64,000 bases of DNA. It comes from Erythrophleum ivorense. Lineage: Eukaryota > Streptophyta > Magnoliopsida > Fabales > Fabaceae. Made by a program: the position numbers and the translations under genes. The stretch spans positions 48,920,477-48,984,476 of the forward strand of contig JAIUCV010000003.1 of NCBI GenBank assembly GCA_026724425.1, written 5' to 3'. Positions 47,039 to 59,459 of the stretch are shown piece by piece (the first letter of the stretch is position 1; every line of letters begins with the position of its first letter). The notes beneath the pieces are model-generated. The model was not told the DNA's origin. It ran no database searches and saw only the letters and a list, made by a program, of their open reading frames with translations.

Positions 47039-48392
47039 TTAATAATGTATGAGTTTATGTGACATGAGAAAATGTTTATGTATGCATACAAGATGCTTTT
47101 AGTACATGCTTGCATTCTTTGACTTGAAAATGTGCTATGTATGTATGTTTGCAAGGGTAAAAGAGCTATTGGAATTATTTGAATCTCACTCTTTTCCCAC
47201 ATATGTCTAACTATGTCTAGTTGAGTTAAGTTGGGCAAGAAATGAAGGCCAAGTACCTTAAAGCATGAAACTTTGATGATTGAATAGGAATTTTATGTAT
47301 TTTGATGTCAATGTTTGTATCTATATGATATATATGTGATATAAACTATTGAGCACAAGCAAATGTATGTAAATATGATATATGAATGGAATTTGAAACC
47401 AAATGAATAGTTAAGTGTGACATCTTTGTGCCTTAGTGTCTATATATGTAAGAATAACTAGGATAGTGATTTTGAGATGTATGATAATTTGGACCATTTG
47501 AGATGTTCTTATAGGCTGTGTTTATACTTTTAGATATGCTCAAATGGTTGTAAAATGATTAGAAGGCCATTTGGTGCAAATTTGACCCCTTTATAGTTTC
47601 AAAATTGATATTATTTTGAGCTAAACCAAAGTCTGACCAAATAGACGATTTTGTGCATGGAACTTGGAATGATTATATGTGTCATCTAGAGAACTAAAGA
47701 GTACCTAATTTGGAGCTCTAGAGAATTTATTATGAATTTTCAAAGTTTGGCCAAATTATACAGAATTGTCCTAATTACTATTCGTATGATTAGTTTGCAT
47801 TTTTATGTCGCTCAAGGGTCAAACAAAGTCCAATGCTTGAAATTTTACCAGGCATTATAAGCTTTCTATAGCTACTAAAAGCACTTTATTTAAAGCTCTG
47901 TAGAGGAAGAAAATGAATTTTTAAAGTTTGATTTCAACTATAGGACGAATTAGTAACTAGTGTTACTGTTCCACCGATTTCATAGGGCAAACCTAGTCTT
48001 TTTGATCTAAAATTTTTATAGCATTTAGAGGACATCTGTAGCTTTCTATAATTGTATAACTTGCATAATTTCAATTTTTTTAGATTTAATTATGACTTTT
48101 CAAAATTCATATTAGAATATGGAATGAATGGGGAAAATGCCAAATGTAATGTAATTTTGTGTTTTAATGCTTGGACCCAAATTTTGAGCTTAATTTGTGA
48201 TAATTCTGGTTGAACAAATGTGTTATGGATGAAAAATGAATTTGGTAAGCTTACTAGGTCTATAAAGCCTGAATGAATTTATTAAGCTTTCAATGATACA
48301 AAATACCATTGCTAAAAGTGTCAATTATATGAAAATAATTGTGATAAGCTTTTTGTGCTAGGAATTGAGTCTTATATAGTTGTAGTATTACA

Positions 48393-48499
48393 ATGAATCC
48401 TCAAATTGAATCTTTGATTCTTACTAAAGAGAATCAAGGAGATTTTATTAGTGTTTGAGATATTTGGAAGCTACTAAAATTTTCTAAGATTTCTATCAC
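48393..48499 (+). other. Short remnant after LTR G, probably element H
   Basis: It follows the ATGAA duplication and is thus the continuation of the host of G. It has no recognisable motif and merges into the truncated B LTR at about 48,500. Confidence 0.35.
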
Positions 48500-50789
48500 C
48501 CTCCTGGGCAATTTTTTTCGCTTGGCGCCGCGGCGAGATTTCTCAAGCCACAGTGTTCCTCGCCACTGTCACTCATTAGACCAATTTTCTTTTCTTGAGC
48601 TACGATGAGATTCCTCAGGCTATGGCGCCTTTCGCTTCTGTCACTCATTTGGCCGTGACGTGGCCTTCTTAGCCATGGTGTGACTCCCTCCTGTAACTAC
48701 ATCTCCCAAATTTCATCTCACATGCTCCAGCTCTCATCTTAAGAACACCCTAGGACCACTTCTCCTTATTTTATATGGCTCTAATGGTATTTATCTACCT
48801 TATTTCCCCATCTATCTCTGCATTACCAATGTAAAACTTAGATACTATTTCCTACTTGCCCAACTATCTCCTATCAATAAATTCATAGATAAATAATAGC
48901 AAGAACTCATGCATTAGCAACAATTAACATTCAAGTATACATTCCATTAAGGATTCCATACATCACTAGTTTATGACAACATCCAATCTAACATATCATA
49001 GGATTTCATTACTTAAATAATCAGTATATCATAGGTTCACAAGCCATAAATAATGTCAAAGCTCATGCATCCATCAATAACAGATATGAAGCATATGTCT
49101 CTAGGGTTACATTCTGTGTCATCAAAATACAAACTCCTACACTTGGCAATATAGATACATGATGATGCTATACAAAGTTAACAAAAATTAGCATCCGTGC
49201 TAAATAAGTCAGCCTAAGTGTAGCCTTCTCCTAATATGTTGGGGCTCATAAATTTTCATCCACTTGCTTCCCCTTATCTTTACCCGAAGAACCTTCACCT
49301 GAAATATTAATCCCATGAAATGGGGTGAGATATAAATCTCAAGAACCAAGGCAATTCCATCATATAATCCAGTTTAATTAGCATACATGCATAATTTCAC
49401 ATAAACATCAGAAGAACACCAGTCATATCAGTCAATGAAACAATTAGGCTATCATGATCACTATCCCACACTAGCAATCATATTTTCATATGTTAAAGGC
49501 CATTAACACTGGGAGAGGCCCATCCATGGCACCTACTCCCCTTTGAGCACAACTAGGGCTCAGTGCATTTAGGGTTTGATCAGAACCCAGTGCCCGATTG
49601 AAGCACATGCACGGGTGGCAACTGCATCACAGCTCCACCATGGACTTACAAGGTCCAACACAATACAATAGATAGCTAACCAATTCATTCAATATTTTAA
49701 ATCGTTTATGTACAACAAATATGAAATTAAAATAGATATATGCATGGAATTAATATAAACCCGGTTACCTCACTTGTAGATAATTTGCAACAGCCACCAA
49801 TGGTACAAAAATCTCCCTATAACCATAGCATCAGAGAATTACTACTCTAATTCATCATTAAAATTTGCAACAAGTACCCAAAGAATTTAAAATGCTAATG
49901 TTACCTAGGGAACACTTACCCAGCCACTACAAGTTCCAAATTCGGATTGAAGTGTCCACTACTAGAAACCTCAATATTTCACCCAAAATATTAAGTAAAT
50001 TCGTACAAAATTAATACCTATATTATAAATCAACTATAGGGGTCTTAAACCAGTAAAGGAAGCATCAAAATGGAGAGTTTATACTTACCTAATGTCAGCC
50101 CTAGCCTTAACCTACGAATTTCCTCCAAGAAAATACCAAACAACCACATTTCATATTTTTGGGTATGGTGAAAATGCTCCAAATGAAAAACTAATCAAGC
50201 CAAATTGAAGTGAAGGATGAGAGGATTAAGTTATATAACTATTACTTTAGCTAAATCTTGCTCTAGAAGTGGAAAAATGTGGAAATATGCCAAGAACCCT
50301 AAAACCTCCTTTGGACCATCGAATTTTGAGATGTGTGTTTGTGTTTCAGCAAATGGGGAAGAGGCTGAAGTATTAAGGTTTTAGTTGGGTTTTAGTTAGG
50401 TCAAATGTGAGTCATGGGTTGCTCCAACGTCCAACTCCATTTGAGCTTCAGATTTTAGCTTTATTGGGCTAGCTCTTATGCATTGAGCTGCTAAAATTTC
50501 ATTGGGCCAAACTTAGTTTTAAGAACTTCATTGTTTGGGTTTGCACAAGGTTCATTGGGCCATTCCTAAGAGCTTGTGCAAGTTGGGCCTTGGGTTTCTA
50601 ACCCATTAAATCAAATTGCGTCTACACCTACTTATTGGGCCTCCATTAGTCTCTTATCATGATCTCCTACATTGATTTAGGCCTAAATGAAATTTCTATC
50701 CTAATTAGATCTCAAACTCATATTAATAATTTTATCTTCCTAAAATATCCTTTCACTTAACTTGCCCAATTATCCTTTGGGGTGTTACA
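48500..50789 (+). mobile_element. LTR 'B3', 5'-truncated copy of the B LTR
   Basis: Uninterrupted sequence homologous to B1 from about 14,750 onward: CTCCCAAATTTCATCTCA, GGGCTCAGTG, GGGAACACTTACCCAGCC, GGGGTGTTACA at its end. It lacks the TGTAACAATCC start. Because it is not interrupted, it shows the empty sites for D (TTGCAACAAG) and S1 (ACTTACCCAGCC). GC-rich strings near 48,525 (TTGGCGCCGCGGCGAG) recall the hairpin motif of E. Confidence 0.8.
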
Positions 50790-51560
50790 ATGACTACTGT
50801 AGTGTGGTTTGAAAAATTCATTGGGAGTAAATGGATTCAAATTTTATTATGAATTTCTTTTAATATGTTTGTTTAAATGTCTTGTCTTAGGCATAAAAAT
50901 CTTAGAGCCAATTGAATTCATTTGTTAGATAATTTTCATATTTTTAGTCAATGCTCTATTTTGTTGTATATGTTTGTGATGTGGCTTTGGAAATTTATCA
51001 AGAAAACATTTGATTGAATTTTTGCATGAAATATTATTAAAATTGTCTTTTTTTTTTTGTCTATCTTGTAGGAAAATTTGGTTTATATGATTTGGAGTTT
51101 AAATGAGCTTTTTATTTGCATTTCAATTCACACTACTCTATTTTGACAAGTTGTTAGAATTTGCTCTATTTTTGAATTTTATATGATTAATTATATGGCT
51201 GTCAACATGCAAATTTGGCTTGATCATATTTATTGGTGTGTTAAGATAATCTCAAAATTTTTTTCATGAGGTTATTTGGATGTTTGTTAGGTGGATTCCA
51301 CCAAAATGTTATTATAACTCCATTTTAGAACAAATTATGTACTTGTTTTATTTAATAATATTTTGGTGTCGTTATAATTGAGTTGTACAATGTTAATTTT
51401 GGTTATATTATCAAGTTTAGATTGAGAAAATCATTCCACAAGGAAGTGCTTTATTGTAATTGTTATTTAGTTTAGAGGATCTTGAAGGGGACAAAAAGTA
51501 GAACATATCAAGAGAGTTTTCTTGATTCTTTACTTCTCTTACGTTGTGTCATATTTTAAA
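50790..51560. other. AT-rich stretch between two B LTRs, nothing recognised
   Basis: T-rich non-coding sequence. It might be internal sequence of a retroelement (3' region of H or of a B element), but I see no PBS, PPT or coding motif. Confidence 0.35.
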
Positions 51561-52045
51561 TTTAACAACCCTAATTCCTAATTATAGTGATTAGACTTAA
51601 TTGAGTGATTAATGATTATAAATCAATATCTAAAGTCATTACAATTAATTAGATTGGGAAAAAGTGAGAAAATTTGAATCTTGATATCATTAGGGTTATT
51701 AATTACGCAATCACAATTAATTGAATTTAGAAGTGATCATAATTGTCAATTAAGACCTTTGATTCATCTTACCATTGATTTCTATTCCCGAAATCCTCCT
51801 ATAAATATTCCTAAGTCATTTCATAACATTATCATAGTAAATCTTAAGGTTTCTAAGAAAAAATAGGAGTTTAAGAACTTTCACCGTAACTTGGACCTTC
51901 CCCACTACAGCTAAGTTGGTTGCTAGAACCTAAAAACTAAGTTTAGGGACTCCCACCATGACTTGGTATACTCGCACTACGACATAAGTGCTCTCAGGAA
52001 TTACTATTCACACTTTTGCAAATCTCATTGTGGTTAGCCTTGCCA
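51561..52045 (+). mobile_element. LTR 'B2', segment 1
   Basis: It begins TTTAACAACCC (B1: TGTAACAATCC) and follows B1 for about 485 bp (for example AATTAATTAGATTGGGAAAA, TCATAATTGTCAATTA) until LTR I begins at 52,046. Confidence 0.75.
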
Positions 52046-52677
52046 TGTAATATCCTATGATTTGGAAATCCAAATCATCCCTAAAGAGTGGAATGAATGA
52101 CTTATAAGAGTCACGGGCTTAATGAAGGCCAATATGAACTATGATAGACTGAAACCAAAATTTGAATCAATTGATTAATGAATGAGGACCCCAAAGTAAA
52201 GTACATTGAGGCTAATTGAGATTTGAATGTTAATTAGAATATATAAAAAGATGGGTTAGGGCCTCATGATAGCCAAAAATTGAAGCCAAAACGGCCAAAT
52301 GAAAAGATATGAGAACTAGTGGCAAAATTGTAATTTTGTAAAATTTTTAGAAAAACCCAAAAGAGGGATCTTTAAATGGGAAAATTGGATTTCCCAGGGT
52401 TCTTAAAGGCCCCAAAAACTATGGGAACTATTATAGTGGTTAGAACCCTTCCGATGTGTGTTTTTGGCAAAGAATTGACTGAAAGTTTGTCTGAAGGGTT
52501 CAGTAAGGTTTTACATCTAATTTATATGAAACCAAAGGAATTTTATAAATTTTAGGATCTAAATTTTATGATGGAAAAGACAGTTATCGAAAAGGAGTTA
52601 AAATGAGCCTAAAACAGAATTGCCATAGATGAGGGATGTAAATGTCATTTTAGGGAACAAATTCTTCTCCATTCTTC

Positions 52678-52687
52678 TATTATAAGA
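52678..52687 (+). promoter_or_regulatory. Putative LTR TATA box (I)
   Basis: CTATTATAAG, about 630 bp after the LTR start, a weaker TATA at the homologous position. Confidence 0.35.
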
Positions 52688-53957
52688 GGCATCTTCTTCT
52701 TTCTCCCATATGGCCAACTCTTTATGCTGCATAAAACAAAGGAGAGAGCTAAAAAGAAGGACACATATGGGGAGCCCAAGAAGAAGGAGAAAGAAGTTAA
52801 GAAAGGGATGGAACTTTAAGGATTTTCGTGGCTTTTCTTCTTGAAATCTTGTTCTCCTCTCCTTGCGCTATCTTTCTATGATTTTGATGGATGAATTGGT
52901 TTTGTTTTGGCCTTAGTTCAGGGAAGCTAGAGCGAAGAAAGAGACTCTTAGGGAGAGCTTGGAATTAAGGTAAATCTCCTTGCATCTTTACTTCTTCTTT
53001 CTTGCTCTTTATGTGTAATGTCTCAGTCAGGAATAGAATAACTTAGGGGGAGAAACTTCTGACCTAGAACTAGTAAGAAACCTATGAATTAGGCTAGGAA
53101 CTTAGGAAATGCAATGGAGAGCTAGTAAAATTCAAGAATGGGAAGTTAAGGATTCTTGAACACTTTGTAAAAACTTATTTGATTCATGAATCCCCTAGCA
53201 TATATAAGTGTTTGTTTGAGTTTCTAAGACCCCTAGGAAGCTTCCCAAGTGCCTCTCCCATCAAGGAAAATTTGTAAAGTCTATGGGTTCTATTTCCCTT
53301 ACATGTCTCGGCTAAGCTTAAATGTTAGAGGTAGAGAGTATTTTAATTTGTTCTAAACTTGGTTTGGGACTTTATGTGATGAAAGAAGTTGGGAGGAAGC
53401 TTTAGAAAGAATTTAGAAGCCATAAAGTGGGAGATGAGGGAACAGGTTTCATAATGGAGCCTTAGAAAGAAACTAGTATCTAAGCTCTTGGAAATGAGTG
53501 TATGATGGCTCTAAGGGCTTCAAATGAAGTCAAGAGGCCTAGATATAGGAAGAAAAGAGAACCAAGAACTTAAATTATGGTAGTCTCATTAGGCCATTAA
53601 TGGAGCTATTATGTAACCAATAGGCAAAGTGGTGCTTCTTAAGTGTGTGTTTCATACTTTAGCTTATTCCAAAGGAGTAATGGAATGCTATTTATTATGT
53701 CTAGGCTAAAGAGAACAAGCTCCATATATTTATGGGTGTGAAACCAAAAAGGGAAAAGAAATATCTAAGAGGGAAGCTTGTGATGAATTGCCAAGGTAGC
53801 TCTCCATCTCTTTCTTGTGTGCAATATGGTTGTATGAATGTCATTTGATGTTTATATATGTGTTTGAATCTTGAGAAATGCTATATGCTATTATTTGGCT
53901 TCTATGGTACCATTATGTCTCTTGATTGGCATTTGATTGTGAAATTGTGCTCTATGG

Positions 53958-54140
53958 GTGAGGTTGTGCCAAAAGTCCTTATGATGGGTAAGGTGAAGCC
54001 AAAAGTCCCTAGGAATGCATGAGAAAAGACCAAAAGTCTCTTGGATAAGTGAAACTAAGTCAAAAGTCCCTATACCAAGGGTGAGGCTAATCTAAAAGTC
54101 CTAAAAATAAGGTGAGGCTAGACTAAAAGTCCCTTGAGCA
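53958..54140 (+). repeat. 31-bp-period array in LTR I, 6 units
   Basis: Unit starts at 53,958, 53,988, 54,019, 54,049, 54,081 and 54,112 give steps of 30, 31, 30, 32 and 31. That is the same unit number and almost the same steps as the array at 167-352. Confidence 0.85.
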
Positions 54141-55780
54141 TTTCCTTTAGCTTGATGTGTTGCTATGGCATGGAAATTGTGAATGAAATGCCTTTTAAAA
54201 GTACTTATGACATGCTTATATATTGTGACATGATTACATGCCTTGGTTGCTTGATTGAAAGGATGTATGAGCTATTGAGATTTCGTGAATCTCATTCCCT
54301 TCTCTCCCTCATTTCAATATGCCTAGGTGGAGTTTAAGAAGGCCAAAGTGGAAGCCAATGAGCTTGAGTAACCACACTTTGCCATTGATGTAGGTTTTGA
54401 TGTAAGAATTGTCAAATTTTGTATGTACATATGATTATTGAGATGTAAATGCTTGAGTAAGTGTAAAAGCACGTATATGTAGTGTATATACCAGATTTGG
54501 AACCAAATCAATGAGATAATGAATTTTAGGTACTTGATGGCTTGCTTGTAATTATATATTCTTGCCCCTAACATACTGAGTTTGAGTTGTGTGATGGTTT
54601 AAACCACTTGAGGAGCTCATGTATGCTGTGTTTATGCTCCTAAATGTGCTCATGAGGTGGTGGCACAATTAAGAAGCCATATGGATCACTTTTGACCCCT
54701 TTATAGTCTTAAAATGACCATATTCTAGAGCTATATCAAGATCTGACCAAATGAGCTCTTCTTGACTTGAAATTTGGCATGTATATAGAACTTGTCAAGA
54801 GATTCTTAGGAAGCTAAAGTTATTCTTATTTGGAGCTTTAGAGAAATTTTGGTGAATTTTCAAAGTTGGCAATTTTTGACAGTTCTGGTTCTATTATTGT
54901 ACCAGTGGTCAAAAACTTTGCTTTTATCATTTGAGGGCCAAATAGTGTCTAATGGCTATGAAATTTTATAAAAATAAATTATACATTCACAATGACCTAC
55001 ACCAACTAGAAGCACCTCAATTGGATGTCTGTAGAGGGAGATATGAATCTTTGAAGTTTTAGATCAGTGACAGTAGCACGACTAACCTTGGTTAATGTTA
55101 TATCAATTTTCAAGACCTAAGTGCATCTAAACTGGTTTGAGCTTATTTTCCCCCTCTAGTTAACATTTTGTAGCTTTCCAAATTGGTATAGTTTGCCTAG
55201 ATTGGAATTTTTTTAGATTTAGTTATGCATTTTTGAAGTTTATATCAGTAAGTTGTATTAGAAACGTTGGGCAATCTAATCTTTATCACTTTTCTCCTAT
55301 CAAACGTGGTCCAAATGATGTTTTCTTGGCTTGGAATGATTTTTATATAAAGTTAACATTCAAAGCTTTTTAGAAAGCTATCATGTGGTTGATTTCAATT
55401 TTCTAGAATTAGTTATAATTTTTCAAAGTTGCTAGTAGAAAATTGCCACTGGAACCTAAATGTAAAAGTGAGATTTTTTAGTTTTTAGGTTCCAATCCAT
55501 GGGAAATGGTTCTTGATCCATGTTGTAAGCCTTAAATTGAGTTTTTTTTTATATGTTTAAGTATGTCATGGATGGAAATAAATTGAGGTGGGTTTAAATG
55601 GGCCATATAGGCAAGATTCAATAAATTTGCCCTGTGAAAATGTTTAAATCCCTCACCAAAGGCATGAAAGCCCTTGATAGGGAATGTTTTATGCCCTATG
55701 TGGTAATATTTTTGGTTAAACACATGTACTACAATTGATTTAGCATTGAATCATGGGAATTCTAAGATTGGAACCACATC

Positions 55781-56246
55781 TTATAGACATGATCCAAGAT
55801 CTTATCGATAAGATCTTGCATTTTACATTGAGGAATTTGAGACCTTGTTGACAAGGTCTTTGGCCAGAGTACAAGATCTTCTCTTTAGCATATAGAGGCT
55901 TATAAATGGTGATGGTTTGACAAGCTGCGATGGGACAACATACTGGAACCTACTGTAGAAAATTTTACGATCCATACTGCGGTAAACTATACTTGCGTCG
56001 TGGTGAAACTAGCTACTATAACCTAGAATTTTCCTTCGTCGATTCTTACCACAACTTGATCCTCTCGTGCCTCAGTGAAATTGCTCTCTGGCACTTTCCC
56101 TGCATGAATTTTTTGCGTTGTGCCATGGGTAGATGTCTTATGCTGCGGCGCTCCTCGCTTCTAACTGACTCTTAGTTATGACTTAGTTAACCTTGGTCGT
56201 GACTTAACTCTCTTCTGCACCTATACCTCCCAAATTTTGTCCCATA
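55781..56246 (+). mobile_element. LTR 'B2', segment 2, with palindrome cluster
   Basis: The part from about 55,925 on resembles B1 around 14,440-14,860: repeated CTGTAG/TACTGCGG strings, then CTTCTGCACCTATACCTCCC. It stops at 56,246 where LTR J starts. The first ~150 bp hold the palindromes listed separately; whether they belong to B2 or to the end of LTR I is not certain. Confidence 0.55.
55795..55818. repeat. 24-bp perfect palindrome centred on ATCGAT
   Basis: The two half-sites read CAAGATCTTATC and its exact reverse complement with no spacer. Twenty-two bases further on, GACCTTGT-TG-ACAAGGTC (55,841-55,858) forms another perfect 8-bp stem, extendable by one A-T pair. Confidence 0.8.
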
Positions 56247-59200
56247 TGTAGCACCATAATTCTAAGACTCAACTCATGCAATTTCTATGCTTCATCATCA
56301 AGCTAATTCTATGGGAAGCAATATAATGGCATAGGAAATCATGAATCAAGATACATTTTGCCATGATAAAAATTTTCTCTTAGTATCCCATAGGTCATAT
56401 GGACTCATCCATCTTATTCTCATATTTAAATACATAAATAAAACTCATAACAAACTCAAGAAATGGTCCATACCTCAGGCAAAGGGAGTAAATACATAAA
56501 ACATACTAGTGCAGTCTCAAATCAATTTTTTAGATTCTGTACCTGAAATTTGAAAAATCATAACTAATTCTAGAAAAATCAAAATCAAGAACACTATACC
56601 ATTATAGAAAGCTACAAATGTATACTTTATGATAAAAATAAATGCTAACCAATAGAGGCTGATGGGCATCAAAAACTAATAGAATAGTACCATAGGTCAG
56701 CTATTATCCTTGGTACTGATCTCTAACTTCAAAAATTCATATCTCCTTCGTCAGAGGTCTAATTGGGGTGATCTTAATGGTCATGGAAATCTTATCACGT
56801 CTAGTTTATGCCTATAAAATTTGAAGAGCATTGGACATCATTTGGCCTACGAATGACTCAGGTCTAATTTTCTAATCATATAAACAGTACTTGTATCAGT
56901 TTAGTAGAAAAATGGCAACTTTGGAAAGCCATAATTAATTCCACAGAGCTCCAAGTAATATTGTCTTTGGCTTCCCAAAAGAGTTTAGATAAGATCTACA
57001 TGTGTGCCAAATTTTATAGACAAATTCGTTCATTTGGTCAAATCTTGACATTAGGTTGCAAAATGGCTTATTTGGTGTCATATAAAGGGTCCAAATGGTC
57101 TATTTCAAGTTCTAAGGCAACCATGACCACTTGAGCATACGAAAATGCACCAAAATGACTCTTTAAACTTGTATCAAAGGTTTATAAACCCAAATTTCGC
57201 AAACTCACTCATCCACCCCATGATATACATAAGATTAAACATGCTAGCTCTTGCCATTCAATACCTAAAACATGTGATTTCATACATTTGACATCAATTC
57301 TCATTCATACATCATACATTTGGGTAATTACATATGCTCATATGATTACATAACAATTTCATCATGGGATTACATCATATGCCATGTGTAGGATTGCAAG
57401 AGAGGAAAACTAGGCCTTTTCATGCATTTTGATGTCAATATCCTTCTTCTAGGCTTGGTGGCTTCCATTACATTGGTCAATTACTTCACCTAGCATGTTA
57501 ATACATTGGAGAGGAGGGGATGATATTTAAAGAATCCTAATAGCTCATCTCCCTTTCAATCACATATAGCATGTTAAAACATGGGCATATTGACATATGT
57601 GAGCATTCATGAAATATTCTTGGCATTTGAATAAGTCATACATAGCATACATAGACTTGCCAAGTGAGTGGCTAGCCTCACCCATTCACTTATAGATTTT
57701 GGACCTGCCTCACTCATTTTCTCTAGGAGGTTTTGACTTAACCTTACTCTTAGGAGTCAACCTCACTCTTGGGAGACTTTTTACTTTGTCTCAACCAAGT
57801 TCTAGGGTTCTTGGCTCATTCTCACCAAGGCTAAAGGGTTCTTGGCTTTTCCACACTCAAGCAAACTAAGACAAGCATATAAAATATCATTTACATGCAT
57901 AAAATATCATCATGGTACCATGACATAAAAGCTCATGCTAAAGCACTTTTCATAGCTCAAAACATATATACACACATTCAAAGACAATGTAAGCATACAT
58001 TCATGTATGAGAGAAGGTGGAGAGCTATCTTACTTGCATTTACACATTTTTTCCTTAAGCTTTGAGTCTTCTCCCTTGACCTCACACACCCAAGAAGGTG
58101 GAGATCATTTCTCTTAGCCTAGACACATCATATAAAAGTTAATTACACTCTTGAATCAAATTTTAAGGCCATACATTTACTAGAAAAGCTAGGTGACTCA
58201 TAAGGTTCTTTTATAGTTCCATAATACACTTAATGAAGTAATTTTAGGAAAACATCATCTTGGCTCCATGGTCTCCATCTATTCATGATTCTTGACTCCA
58301 TTTAAACCTCTTGGAGTCATCATACAATCAATTCAATGAGCTTAGCTAGGTGTTGCTTCTTTAAGCCATATTATGGAACATATAAGGCTATCTCACTTTC
58401 TATGATTTTTAAAATTTTTCCAAGGCTTCCTCTCATGCTCTCCCATCACACATGATGCAAAACTAAGCTTCGAAGGAATTAAAACACTCCTTAAGTGCAT
58501 GAACTCTCCTTGGCTGAAGCTATGCTTCCATATGGCACTAATGGAGTTTCTTTGCTTCCTTTGATAGGAAAATCATGTAGGAAGCTATCTCAGTGTCTTA
58601 AGAGCCTATATGAACTCTTAAACAACATAAAATATGGCTAGGATTCATAATAGAGTTCAAGGTGCAATCAACACCCTAACCTCCCTATCTTGCAAATTCA
58701 TGGCTTTTACTTAAATTTCTTTACATATTCTTACTCTCCTCCTTTAAATTCTGAGAATTCACCCTTGGTTCTCCTTAAAATTCCAGCCCTCTTGTAGCTA
58801 CATTTATGGGGCAAAATAGGAAGAAGGACGGGGAAGGAGTAGTTACCATGAGATGAAGATTTTACCTTGTTTCCATGGCTTTTCTTGCTTGTTTCTCACT
58901 TTCCTTAGTCTCTTCTCTTCAAATCCGAATTTTTCGCTTTTTTCTTCCTTTAAAATAGATCCATAAACTTCAATAAATCCATAGGAAAGAAAGCTTAAGG
59001 GGAGAGGAACAAGTTTGGAAGAAGGAACATAAAAATCCATGAAATTCCTTACTATTTTCTTACTTTTTCTCCTCCTTTCTTCTCCTCCATGGTGCGCCTA
59101 AGAGAGCTAGTATTTTCTCTGGTATTTGGGCAGAATAGGTCATGCAAATGAAGGGGGAGAAGAAATAAGAAACTTAAAGAGTGTTCAAGAAGCTTCCACT

Positions 59201-59459
59201 TTCTTAAAAATTTCTATTTTACCTTTCATTCTTGGCATATTTGTTTCTAACTCATTTTTGCTCTTTTTTGAAAACCTTATTTTCCATTATGAAATCTAGG
59301 TTCCTAATTTAGTAAAATGCCTTTGGAATCACTCAAATTAGAACTAAAACCTTACCGAACGGATCTGTTAAAGTCCAGGCTCATTGCTATCAGAAAACAT
59401 CCACCAAAGGGGTTTTAGCTGTCCCAAAGCTTTCCATGGTTTTTTAGTGGCCCTAAGAA
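56247..59459 (-). mobile_element. LTR 'J' (D/G superfamily), interrupted by K
   Basis: It starts TGTAGCACC inside B2 and follows the D-type order: conserved block near 56,755, reversed 31-bp array at about 57,670-57,850, and GGGATGATATTTAAAGAATCC near 57,520 (degraded stem). It stops at GCCCTAAGAA where LTR K begins. Its remaining ~300 bp are not seen, because K is truncated on its far side. Confidence 0.75.

Larger units (their letters stand above)
44995..48392 (+). mobile_element. Solo LTR 'G', perfect TSD
   Basis: It starts TGTAACATCTG and ends GTATTACA, 3,398 bp, flanked by perfect ATGAA duplications (44,990-44,994 and 48,393-48,397). Its first ~130 bp match the reverse complement of the end of LTR C. 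It contains a TATA box, the 31-bp array and the GGAATTATTTGAATCTC stem near 47,167. No internal region remains. Confidence 0.9.
52046..55780 (+). mobile_element. LTR 'I' (D/K superfamily), plus orientation, right end approximate
   Basis: It starts TGTAATATCC inside B2 and has the usual order: a TATA-like site at 52,678, the 31-bp array at 53,958-54,140, a stem-loop near 54,275 and the block AAGCACCTCAATTGGA near 55,011. The end is unclear: similarity fades around 55,780 with no perfect CA or target duplication (TGCCA on the left). Confidence 0.7.
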
